Origin: Euglena gracilis
Taxonomy: Eukaryota; Euglenida; Euglenophyceae; Euglenales
Length of the DNA stretch: 64,000 bases
Reading direction: 5' to 3'
Assembly: GCA_039621445.1 (NCBI GenBank)
Contig: CP154956.1
Span: forward strand, 47,783,291 to 47,847,290
The notes below the pieces were generated by a model, which searched no databases, was not told the origin of the DNA, and saw only the letters and a list, made by a program, of their open reading frames with translations. The translations under genes and the position numbers were made by a program. Positions 33,801-43,100 of the stretch are shown piece by piece. Numbering within the stretch: position 1 is the stretch's first letter; every line of letters starts with the position of its first letter.

Positions 33801-34914
33801 CAAATGGAAATCCATTGACCTTTGGTATGCCAAATGGTTAGCACTTGCTTCCGAAGTTGATGAACTTAGCGAGAAGCAAATGCGCGAACAATTCGATGCG
33901 GTTTTGTTGCATTTCACACCATCCCTCGTGAAGGATATCCATCGCGAGGAGTTGGCAGGGCATGAGATGACTCTTGCCCAACGTTGGAATTATGTGTCAA
34001 AGCAACTCAAGCTCACACAAGTTTTAGGACAAATACAGTCCGCTTTCCAAACGCATCCCACCGCGGGAATCCCTGCGGGTGCGGTTAATGCATTGCAAAA
34101 ATCACCCATGTCACCAAGATCACCCACCACGGGACCGAAAACGCGGAATCAGCGTTCTTCGGACCAAGGCACGGATAAACTGTGCTTTTTGTGCAACAAA
34201 TCTGGTCACATGTCTCGGGAATGCCCGAATCCCGATGGGCGAAAGCGTATTGGAAGCCCAAGGGGCTCGACCTCCTCACGGGGATCGGGTTCCTCGGCGT
34301 TTTCACGACAATCGGGAGTTTCACGGTCTTCGGAGAACCGCTTTAGCGGTAGTAGGCCCAAGTCACCATCGCGTGATGGTCGGGAAACCCGTCCTTCTCG
34401 CGGTCGGTCACCTGGCCCCCCTGCCCGAAAACGGGATTTCAACCGCGATTCTTCACGATCTCGTTCGCGAAGTGGATCATCCTCTTCACGCGAGTCAACG
34501 GGGAAGTCCCGATACACCGGTCATGGTCGACGGGAAACCCGTTCGCCACGACGGTTTGACGGTCGAACGGAATACCGTTCCCCCCGTTATGCGGAATCCC
34601 GCCACAAATCCCGTTGTTCACTTTGCGGTTCCAAAGATCACCACGCATCCAAATGTCCCAGATCTCGTTCCCCCCGGCCCGACTACGGAAATCGCGGTAA
34701 GCGCCGCGATGACCGTGGTTACTCCTCCAACCGGCAAAAGGTCGGTTTCAAGATATCTTGTTTGGAGGAGGACACCCCGGCTTCGGGCAGGGAGGGGGAT
34801 GAGACCTCGGACGGGGAATTTAATGAGGCCCGAATGGCGGTGCGCTCATTGAATTCCATCTATTCCACCAAAAAGTCCGTTGCCGGCTATGCGGCCGGTT
34901 CGGACTTGGAGTAG
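30840..34914 (+). CDS. gag: Gag polyprotein of the young chromovirus (one 2-nt frame break)
   Basis: Structural protein that packages the element RNA. I take ATG 30,840 as start because the old copy has the same ATG and sequence (MQST). The product, about 1350 residues, is very long for a Gag. Residues 1-180 are low-complexity; about 260-620 are Gln/Leu-rich coiled-coil; next comes a Pro-rich linker; a capsid-like helical block lies at 33,480-34,040; then come two CX2CX4HX4C zinc knuckles (CFLCNKSGHMSREC at 34,183 and CSLCGSKDHHASKC at 34,615) around an Arg/Ser-rich stretch. A 2-nt loss near 32,243, relative to the old copy, shifts the frame; the upstream frame then stops at 32,306. It ends with UAG in frame with pol. 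Confidence 0.9.
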
Positions 34915-34950
34915 GGGAGCCCGAGGTCCGAGGGCACGGACCTCTGGGCT
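34912..34950 (+). promoter_or_regulatory. Gag-pol stop codon readthrough signal: UAG plus stem-loop
   Basis: Gag ends at TAG (34,912-34,914). The same frame stays open through 15 codons into the pol ATG at 34,960, so no frameshift is needed. Three nt after the UAG a stem forms: AGCCC plus GAGGTCCG (34,918-34,930) pairs with CGGACCTC (34,937-34,944), then, past a bulged T, GGGCT (34,946-34,950), around a 6-nt loop. The old copy keeps the UAG, the open frame and a shorter stem (GAGGTC / GACCTC). Murine leukaemia virus uses UAG readthrough with a 3' structure; the parallel here is inference. Confidence 0.7.
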
Positions 34951-34959
34951 GATGAACAG

Positions 34960-37900
34960 ATGGAGGTAAGACCTGATCAACCTTACCCCCCCTGCCCATC
35001 CGCCTTCACGGTCAGTACCCGGAATTATTTCGGGTCCCCTACCAACCACCCCACATTTCCGCTCGGAATGCTGAGCAAAGTAGGAAAGGGTTCATGGGAG
35101 AGCTGGCATGCAAACGTATTTCCGCCAGACCCTTCACTTTGCGTACCACCAATGGAATTACTCGTCCAAGCGGAAATCCGCATCCAAAATTTCTCCACTA
35201 AAGTTAAAATTCTCATTGACACGGGTTGTCGCATTGCACTGCTCTTTCGGTTGGGGTTGATACCGACCCCGCTCTTGGTAAGCGCCAAGAAACCGATCAA
35301 AATTACAACCGCGGATAACACCCCCATGTGTGGTGGTGATTTGGGATGTGTGCTCGAGATACTCTTGCCCATCATTCCGAAGCATCACTCACAACCCCCA
35401 CAAGTACAACATTTCACCAATATTTGGGGTTACGAGTCCGGAATTCACGGGTCTGACGTAATTTTGGGATACCCATTTTTACGCCAGTACCGATTGGTTG
35501 TGGATTGCCACTCCCACGGTTTGCGCACAGCACCCACCACTTCATTGACACCCAAACCACCATCACCGTTGTCATCCACTATGATGACCACCGCTTTGCC
35601 CACACCGTTACCCACAATGGCAACACCGTTACCCACCACACCAACAACCGTTTTCCACACCCGGGGTACGGAGAAAGCCTCCCCCCTGCCCAATGACACA
35701 CCAACATGCGTTCCACATGAGGCAGGGCAAGCGAGTAGCGGTACCCCCACCGTTCCACTGGGTTACAAGACGAAAGCCCAAAGGCCTGAAGTAATTACGG
35801 TGTCGAGTAGTCGCCCAGCTACACCACCACTCCGTTTCCCACCAGTTGTGCCGAATCCAGGCACACCTGTACAAGACTCACCGGCTAATGCCATCGACAC
35901 CCACTTTCACGCACACCCGTCACACCATCACACTTCCTTCCAATGTGTGCACTGCAGGAGAATTTCCACCCAATCGGATTTCGATTGTGGATGTTTAGTT
36001 CAAAATCCGACACTAATCGCAATTCCGAAAACGGAATCCACCACCCATGATACACTTGGTTGTAGCCCGCAATGCGCGGAGATACACCGAGTACTCCAAC
36101 AACGCGGATTAGCCTCGTTGTTCGGAACCGCGAAAAGCGCGATTCCTAATTACAATCGCGATCACCCTTGGTACGGATTTGATGCGGAATGGGGAAACCC
36201 CCAACCTGTCCAAACTCCCTTGGGATCAACCCTTGTGGTAGTGGAAGACAGCCCGCATGTTTGTGGATCCATTCATTGTGTTTCTACCCTTCAACCCGAA
36301 AATCGGGTGCATGAATACGCGAAACGCGTATGGAATGCTTTCAATTTTGGTCAATATCGCATTTTGGAACGATGGTTTTCCAAAATCGCGACATTGGCAA
36401 ATTCTTTTGATTTGGCATTGGAAATCGATGCCTTTTCATCCAATGCACATGCCCGTTTGCCACGTCATTGGTCACAACACTCCAACGCATTTGATAAATT
36501 TTGGGGTGATACGGTGTTATGGATGCACCCTCCCCCAAAACTTATCGAATGTGCGGTTGAGAAAATTCTGCGGGATGAAGCCCGTGGAGTTATTCTCATA
36601 CCCATCATTCCGGAAGCGGAATGGTTCACCCAACTATCGTATGCATGTTTTCATTGGTGGGATTTACCCACTAATGTACCGATTTTTGAGGATTTTTGTG
36701 GTAAAATATTACCACCCTTGACAGAAATCATTTTTCGCGTTTGTTTCTTCGATGCATTCGGAATGTCCGAATTCGCGGTGCCGAGGAAGCTCGGTAGCCC
36801 CAGGGATACCCTGGCGGTTTCCGCAGTCATCGAGAGTGCAGGTCAGCATCCTAAATCAGCCGAATTCTGTTCGCGGATTACCCGCGAATTCCACGGTGTG
36901 CTGGAAAATCCAGTATACGCGTGCGACATCGACCCCGCGATACGCGGTCCGTTCGGTGTTTGTAAGATCGAGCTTAAGGATGGAGCAAAGCCAATGCACA
37001 GGAAATTTTTTCGTTGTTCGGGAGAACGCGAACAAGCTCTCAATGAAATGATTGAGAAGCTTATTCAGCGCAAGTGGATTGTACCCTCGAAAAGCGAGTG
37101 GACATCCCAGGCATTTGTTGTTCCTAAACCCCCAGACCCCTCAGGTCAGAAGAAATGGAGGCTGGTGCTGGATTACCGGTACCTGAACTCCCAAACAAGG
37201 GATGATCCCTTCCCGCTCCCCCTGATCGAGGATTTGATCACCAAACAATCGGAAAACCGGTTGTGGTCAATTTTCGATCTGGAGGACGGTTTTCACCAAA
37301 TGCACTTACACCCTGACTCCCAACCATACACGGCATTCGTGACATCCAAGGGTGTGTACCAATGGACGGTACTCCCCATGGGTGTTAAGAATGGCCCAGC
37401 CATGTTTCAGCGCATGATACAATGGGTTCTACGAGATTTACCGTTTGCCATTGTGTACATTGATGATGTGCTGGTGGGAACACCACCACCATCCGCAAAA
37501 TCGAGCGAGGATATCCTCGTCACACACTTCCACCATGTTTGCGCGGTATTAGCCGCTTTTCAAAAACATGTGCTTTTCGCGAAAGGCGCGAAAATGCATT
37601 TGTTTCGGATTCTTATAAAATTTTGCGGGCACATCCTCAGCAATGGACAGCGGAAAGCCGCTCCTAGTAAACTCGAAGCCATTAAGAAATGGACCCCTGA
37701 GGTAATCAAAACGATTACTCACCTCAAAGGATTTTTGGGATTAGCCCAATACTACGCGATTTATATGAAGGACTTCGCGAAAATCGCGGTGCCCCTCACC
37801 AAACAGCTCAAAAACCGGGCTGTTGACAACACCAAAGTCATTTGGGATGACCAAATGCGCGAGGCCCTTGAGAAAATCAAGGTTTTGCTTTTGGAGAATG

Positions 37901-38301
37901 TTGTCCTCGAAATCGCGGACCCGTACAAACCATACGTGTTGGAAGTCGACAGCAGCGATTACGCTGTTGGCGGAGTTCTTAGCCAGCATAATGCGGCGAA
38001 TGAGCTCCGACCTGTGGCTTTCTTCAGCAGAAAGTTACAGGGCGACGATGGAAAAGGTCAAGTCAAATGGAGTATACGCGAGAAGGAAACCTACGCAATC
38101 GTGCTTATACTCCAGAAATTCCGAAGCTGGGTAGCCAGCAGCCTCGTCCAGATCCTCGTCAAGACCGACCATGAGAGTCTCCAACACTGGTACACCGAGG
38201 ATTTGAACAAGGCCATGTCATCGGTCGGAAGGCGATGCAGATGGCATGAGTTCTTGAGTCAATTCAACCTTGTGGTTATCTATACCACACACAAAAAGTA
38301 G
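34960..38301 (+). CDS. pol: Pol, part 1: protease, reverse transcriptase, RNase H
   Basis: Copies the element RNA into DNA. Residue numbers are from ATG 34,960, though expression is probably by readthrough from Gag. Aspartic protease: LIDTGC (Asp about 87) and VILGYPFL. A linker of about 450 residues, including Cys/His-rich TSFQCVHCRR, is unusually long. RT: KKWRLVLDYRYLN, IFDLEDGFHQM (motif A), LPMGVKNGPAMFQ (motif B), YIDDVLVG (motif C, Tyr 833). RNase H: VLEVDSSDYAVGGVLS, SIREKETYA. The frame ends at TAG 38,299-38,301 just where related elements read on into VADPLSR; that motif is present in the -1 frame, so Pol continues in the next entry after a 1-nt break or slip in an A5 run. Confidence 0.93.
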   Translation: MEVRPDQPYPPCPSAFTVSTRNYFGSPTNHPTFPLGMLSKVGKGSWESWHANVFPPDPSLCVPPMELLVQAEIRIQNFSTKVKILIDTGCRIALLFRLGLIPTPLLVSAKKPIKITTADNTPMCGGDLGCVLEILLPIIPKHHSQPPQVQHFTNIWGYESGIHGSDVILGYPFLRQYRLVVDCHSHGLRTAPTTSLTPKPPSPLSSTMMTTALPTPLPTMATPLPTTPTTVFHTRGTEKASPLPNDTPTCVPHEAGQASSGTPTVPLGYKTKAQRPEVITVSSSRPATPPLRFPPVVPNPGTPVQDSPANAIDTHFHAHPSHHHTSFQCVHCRRISTQSDFDCGCLVQNPTLIAIPKTESTTHDTLGCSPQCAEIHRVLQQRGLASLFGTAKSAIPNYNRDHPWYGFDAEWGNPQPVQTPLGSTLVVVEDSPHVCGSIHCVSTLQPENRVHEYAKRVWNAFNFGQYRILERWFSKIATLANSFDLALEIDAFSSNAHARLPRHWSQHSNAFDKFWGDTVLWMHPPPKLIECAVEKILRDEARGVILIPIIPEAEWFTQLSYACFHWWDLPTNVPIFEDFCGKILPPLTEIIFRVCFFDAFGMSEFAVPRKLGSPRDTLAVSAVIESAGQHPKSAEFCSRITREFHGVLENPVYACDIDPAIRGPFGVCKIELKDGAKPMHRKFFRCSGEREQALNEMIEKLIQRKWIVPSKSEWTSQAFVVPKPPDPSGQKKWRLVLDYRYLNSQTRDDPFPLPLIEDLITKQSENRLWSIFDLEDGFHQMHLHPDSQPYTAFVTSKGVYQWTVLPMGVKNGPAMFQRMIQWVLRDLPFAIVYIDDVLVGTPPPSAKSSEDILVTHFHHVCAVLAAFQKHVLFAKGAKMHLFRILIKFCGHILSNGQRKAAPSKLEAIKKWTPEVIKTITHLKGFLGLAQYYAIYMKDFAKIAVPLTKQLKNRAVDNTKVIWDDQMREALEKIKVLLLENVVLEIADPYKPYVLEVDSSDYAVGGVLSQHNAANELRPVAFFSRKLQGDDGKGQVKWSIREKETYAIVLILQKFRSWVASSLVQILVKTDHESLQHWYTEDLNKAMSSVGRRCRWHEFLSQFNLVVIYTTHKK

Positions 38302-40007
38302 CGGATCCGCTCAGTCGGGCCCCTTGGTATTACCCTGGGAACCCGGATGAGGGAGACGCGACTTTTCATGGAAGTCAGGAAGCTGACGACTACGCACGTC
38401 GAAACGACGCTGCGGATAATCTTTTGGATTCTTTTCCCGTTTCACAACTATTCCTGGTCGCACCAGTGCGAGGAAGGCGCCGACGTGGAAGCACGTCCGG
38501 GCCCCGGCGTATTACGCGCACGGAGTCCCCTTCTCCACTGTTCTTTCGCGAATGGGATTATAGTCGTGACCCGGTGTATGACACCATTGTCACCAGACTT
38601 CGTAATGGCGAAGTGCTGGACAATTACACTCTTTCACCTTTACGGTTGGTTTTTCGCAATGAATCGGGTTACAAATATTGTATCCCCCAGGACCTGGTTG
38701 ATGATGTGATTTTGTGTTATCACAACCATGGTCACCCTGGGGCCCCCAAACTTCTTTCGTTGGTGGGCCGCAGGTACTGTACAACCCTGAGCGAGAAAGA
38801 GCTTTACTCACGCTGTTTGCGAATAGCGCAACGGTGTCAAATTTGTCAAGCGGTAAAACCCCGCAGAGGTACCCCCCCTGGTACGATGGACTTTTTTCCC
38901 GTACCCCCTGACATTTTTACATCCCTCTGCATGGATTTTCTGGAATTAGAACCGTGCAAAGGAACAGACGACAAAATTTACGATTACGTTTTTGTTGTCG
39001 TCTGCAGGCTGAGTGGGTACATTGTAGCCATTCCATGCCAGAAGTCAGGGTTGACTGCCCAAAGTTTGGCAACTATATTTTTGGAGAAATGTATTTGCTT
39101 GATGGGTTTACCGAATGAAATCGTGAGTGATCAAGACCATTTGATTTCTTCAAGGTTTTTCACCACTTTGTGCGGTTTACTCGGAATCGAGCAACATTTT
39201 TCCATTATATACCGACCCAAAGGCAATGGTAGAGCCGAGGCAGCCGTGAAATCCGTCGTGAATATGCTTCGCCTTTCACTGGCTGACTCGCGCAGCAACT
39301 GGATATCAGTTCTACCATGGTCTTTGTTTTATATCAATACCCTACCAGGGTTGGTTTTACCTCACTCCCCCTATAAATTAGTTTTCGGACGGGACCCTCC
39401 GGCCATAGGGGATGTCCCTTCGGAGAGACCCGCCCGAACAAGTGTCAGTTGCGAGACCTGGTTTGCGGAAGTAGAAAATCTACGTTCTGCAGTCCAGAAG
39501 CGCGTCACTGATATTCATGCAGCAAAACGGAAATCGTTTTTGCAGAATTTCAAGTCACCTGTTTACAGCCCCGGTGACCGCGTGTGGGTACGGAATAGCC
39601 GTACTCGCATGCAGTCTTCCAAGCTGGACCCCCTCTGGCTCGGCCCCTGTGAAATCCTAGAAAGACTAGGTACCAGCGGGCGTTACAAGGTTGCATTACC
39701 GAATGGTGTTGAGGACGTTCATATGGACGACTTCAAACCATACCTGTCGCCACCGGATGGGAAACCCATCCCGTGTTTGCACTTCAAACCCCGTTCCAGA
39801 TTACCTGAGACGGACGACTTTGTAGTCGATAAAATTATCGATCACAAAATCGACAAAGGTATGCACCTTTGGAAGGTCCGCTGGAAAGGGTATGGGCCCG
39901 AGGAGGACACTTGGGAGCCAGCAACCAGTTTTGTTGGGTATGTCCAGCAAGATTGGAAGCTGTGGAACAAGAAACATAACATTGATGTTTCCATGACAAG
40001 TTTTTGA
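38298..40007 (+). CDS. pol: Pol, part 2: integrase with C-terminal chromodomain
   Basis: Inserts the cDNA. The frame opens at VADPLSRAP (38,298), the usual RNase H/integrase connector, and has no own ATG, so it depends on part 1. It contains the HHCC zinc finger (HNHGHPG ... CQIC, about 38,720-38,860), the catalytic core with DFLELEP (first Asp), IVSDQDHL (second Asp) and GRAEAAVK (Glu), a GPY-like region (LGPCEILERLG), and a chromodomain (39,815-39,990) with VVDKIIDHKI, LWKVRWKGYG and EEDTWEP. The chromodomain cage residues are present, suggesting binding to methylated histone and targeted insertion as in chromoviruses. Confidence 0.93.
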   Translation, partial: VADPLSRAPWYYPGNPDEGDATFHGSQEADDYARRNDAADNLLDSFPVSQLFLVAPVRGRRRRGSTSGPRRITRTESPSPLFFREWDYSRDPVYDTIVTRLRNGEVLDNYTLSPLRLVFRNESGYKYCIPQDLVDDVILCYHNHGHPGAPKLLSLVGRRYCTTLSEKELYSRCLRIAQRCQICQAVKPRRGTPPGTMDFFPVPPDIFTSLCMDFLELEPCKGTDDKIYDYVFVVVCRLSGYIVAIPCQKSGLTAQSLATIFLEKCICLMGLPNEIVSDQDHLISSRFFTTLCGLLGIEQHFSIIYRPKGNGRAEAAVKSVVNMLRLSLADSRSNWISVLPWSLFYINTLPGLVLPHSPYKLVFGRDPPAIGDVPSERPARTSVSCETWFAEVENLRSAVQKRVTDIHAAKRKSFLQNFKSPVYSPGDRVWVRNSRTRMQSSKLDPLWLGPCEILERLGTSGRYKVALPNGVEDVHMDDFKPYLSPPDGKPIPCLHFKPRSRLPETDDFVVDKIIDHKIDKGMHLWKVRWKGYGPEEDTWEPATSFVGYVQQDWKLWNKKHNIDVSMTSF

Positions 40008-40050
40008 GAACGCATGGGAAACCCATGTTGTTTTCTCTTCTTTTTATCAT

Positions 40051-40079
40051 TGATTCTTATCATTCTTTCTTTCCGCAGA
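40051..40079 (+). promoter_or_regulatory. Splice-acceptor-like site before the third ORF
   Basis: A pyrimidine-rich tract, with TCTTATCATTCTTTCTTTCC followed by GCAG (AG at 40,077-40,078), lies between the pol stop (40,007) and the third ORF's ATG (40,170). A consensus donor, GAG followed by GTAAGA, overlaps codons 2-4 of pol (34,963-34,971) and is conserved in the old copy. Splicing between them would remove pol and give a subgenomic RNA for the third ORF. Untested. Confidence 0.4.
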
Positions 40080-40169
40080 CTTTTTACCAAATAATACTCA
40101 AGCGGTTACCCTCACACACCTTACAACCAACAACCCAAACATCCCACCGTACCGACCCCGGGCTGTATC

Positions 40170-43100
40170 ATGCTGCCCGGCGGAAGGGAGCCAGGCGGAG
40201 GACCGCCTTACCACCCCACCACTCACCCTCAACCTGACCAGTATGCGTACCGATACGGTACGCAGCCACCTGCACGGACTGCGGCTCAGGGAAACCCTGA
40301 AGCCAGCAGCAGTAGCAGGATGACCCAGATGCCCGCGGAAGCGCGGCCATCTCAGCCATCAGGCTCTCGTCGCCTCCCACCGTATGCGGGTGTGATGATC
40401 CACCGCACGGCGGAGACGATGAACCGGGTTATGCGTATGAGCGCAAACCCGGCACCAGACCAACTCACACAGGCATTGTGGGATGACCACTGCCGTAAAG
40501 TTTTGACCATCGCGAATACCCCTCCAGCCCTGTGGTGTATGTGCGCCCAGGCGACGATGACCGGTCTGGTGTATTACACCGACCCGGACGCGTCGGGTTT
40601 CGCGGCAGACATTACCATGCGTGACCTGGGCGTGGAAGTCCCGCCACAGGTCGCCAGGCAGGTACCACCTGTTGGCACTTACACTGCACATTTTCGTGCT
40701 CACTCCCCCGGATTACCCGAGGAAGAGACGGTGGAAGCACCTGTCCGGAGTGAACACCCACGTGTAAAAGAAAGTATTTTTCGATCCCCTGAGCGCGTGC
40801 CCCGGCGGGATTATCCTGCGCAGGAGCCTGTGTCTCAGTATACCGTCTCTGGGGATTACCCCCAGCAGGCGCCAATGCCACGGGATCAGTACGTATATCC
40901 ACCTCAACCCCACCCAACCATACCTGACCCTATCCCACGACGTCCTGCGGAGGGAAATCCTCCCCCGACGTCTGACTCTGCCCGAAGCGCTCGTCCGCGG
41001 GAAGCCGCGACAGCGCCTCGTGCGGCACCAGTTCCCCCGGCACGGGATGAACCCGTTAACCCGTGGACTGGTCGGCCGTTCGAGACTGAGGAGGACCGTC
41101 AACAGTATGAATATGCTGTGACGATCCAACGACAAATCGCACGTCGCCCCCCTGTTTCCGCTGGCCAGGGATACCCTGCCCGGGCGGAAATGACACGGGA
41201 AGAGCGCCAGCAGTATGATGCTGCTGTGTCGGCTCTCACAGGAGTCCCAGCTCCATCACGGTCAAGTCAACCAGCGCAACAGCGGGACGTGGCTGTGGCG
41301 GAAGCGCCACCGGCACGACCCACAAGCTCTGCCGCCGGCAAACGTGACCGCGGCCCGGAAAATCTGACGCCGCAGCCACAACGCCGCTCGCCGAGGTCGG
41401 AAAATCCGCCCGCGGCGATGCGCGTCGACGCTGAGGAGGAAGCTCCGCCAGCGCCCGACGTGACGGCAGAACGGGCACGTCGGGAAACCCGACCATCCCC
41501 AGTCGCACCGGTTTACTCGAATCGTGGTGATGCTGAGCAGGAATTTGCCCGAACACCAAGCACGGAATCCGTGACTTATCCTGTGTATACAGAAGAAGAC
41601 CCAGAATACTGGGAATATTGGGACCCATATCGGGCGACGATAGAATGGCTGTCCAACACGAAGGGCAAGGGTAAAGGAAAAGGCAAGGGTAAGGGGAAAG
41701 GTAAAGGCCAGGAGAAAGGTGGGAAAGCCCCATCTGGGAAAGGCGGAAAACCCGCTGGACCACCTGCAGGCAAAGGCGGAAAATCTGCCGGACCCCCAGC
41801 AGGAAAAGGCGGAAAAGCTGCCGAACCTTCGAAAACGAAGGATTACGACGCTGACCAGCTGTTCGATTACTTGGATGAAATCTGGCCGAAAATCGACCAG
41901 GATCTCGAAAAGTACACGCGTGCTGGCAACGTGATCCACCGACCACCGGAAGCGGTGCTCGCAGTGGTGCAGGATCGTATGCACGATCACTGCAAACGAT
42001 TCATCTACAGTACCGAACTTCATCCGTTTGAGGGATACCCTCATTCGGATGAAATGGTCCTGGACCAGATGTCTGGTTTCTGGGAACTCTGGTTCTGGTT
42101 GGGATATCCCTGCCAGAACTTTGGGATTTTCACCGACCGAAACGGTCTGACATACATCGATTGTTTGAACACATGTGAAGACGATGAAACATTCGTAGCA
42201 CAGTTGAAGGAAATCTTCAACCACATGTATTCCGTCAGCGCACTGGGAATCCAGTGGAAATATTACCCCCTGCCGGAGAAACTCCAGGCGCAGGTTGCGG
42301 TAATGTTCACAAACAACCTCCAAGTATTCTTGGACAGCATGTATGGCATGCTGTTCAAGGTACTGGACGTGGACCTCGCCTACCCTCAACGATACAAACT
42401 GGAATGCCGGTTTTGCAAGGAAGTCCACATTGTTGACTTCTGGGGTTTCGGGGAGCGCGGAAAACCGCCTCCGACTGCCGAGAATGCCGGCAGCCCACCG
42501 ACCAGGAGATTCCTCCTGCACCAGTGCCGGAAACCCCAGATCGGAACGCAAGACCGGAAGGTGCTGAAACAGCACCGGCAGAAAATATTTCTGCTCCAAC
42601 AATACTGGCACAGGGCGTGGATTACCTACGTCCTGGAAGTATATATATATTTCCTGGAGCAGATGACCACCGATGTGGATATCCACAGGAAGTGGATACC
42701 TCGGGGATACACCGAGGTAGATGCCAGACCGTATGATCCAGACCGACGCAGGATAAACCTGCGGCCGGACTGGACGGGGGCAGAAATCGGCCTCCGGGAA
42801 CACCTGCAGAGCCAGTTCGGGGAAATCCTGGACTGGCAGGAGTTCGAAGTGTTCTTCGCTCCCCGCGAGCTAACCCAACCTCGCTACGCAGTACCACTGC
42901 CAGCTTTCCTGGAAGAAACGGGAGAGTACGGTATGGGTGAGACTCGTCGATCGCAGTGGGAAGACCTCTGCCTGATCAACGAGGATGAGCCTCAACCTCC
43001 ACCCGGAAGCTGGGTGCGAGCGTCGTGGCCACCTCCATACCCCAACTCTGACAGGAGTGAAAGTATTAGCTTTTTCCGCCTGTCAAATGCCCAAGGGTGC

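Noticed and set aside
41262-42803. 513-codon minus-strand frame opposite the third chromovirus ORF
   Set aside because: It lacks motifs, and similar long antisense frames accompany Pro/Gly-rich coding DNA; treated as a shadow frame.
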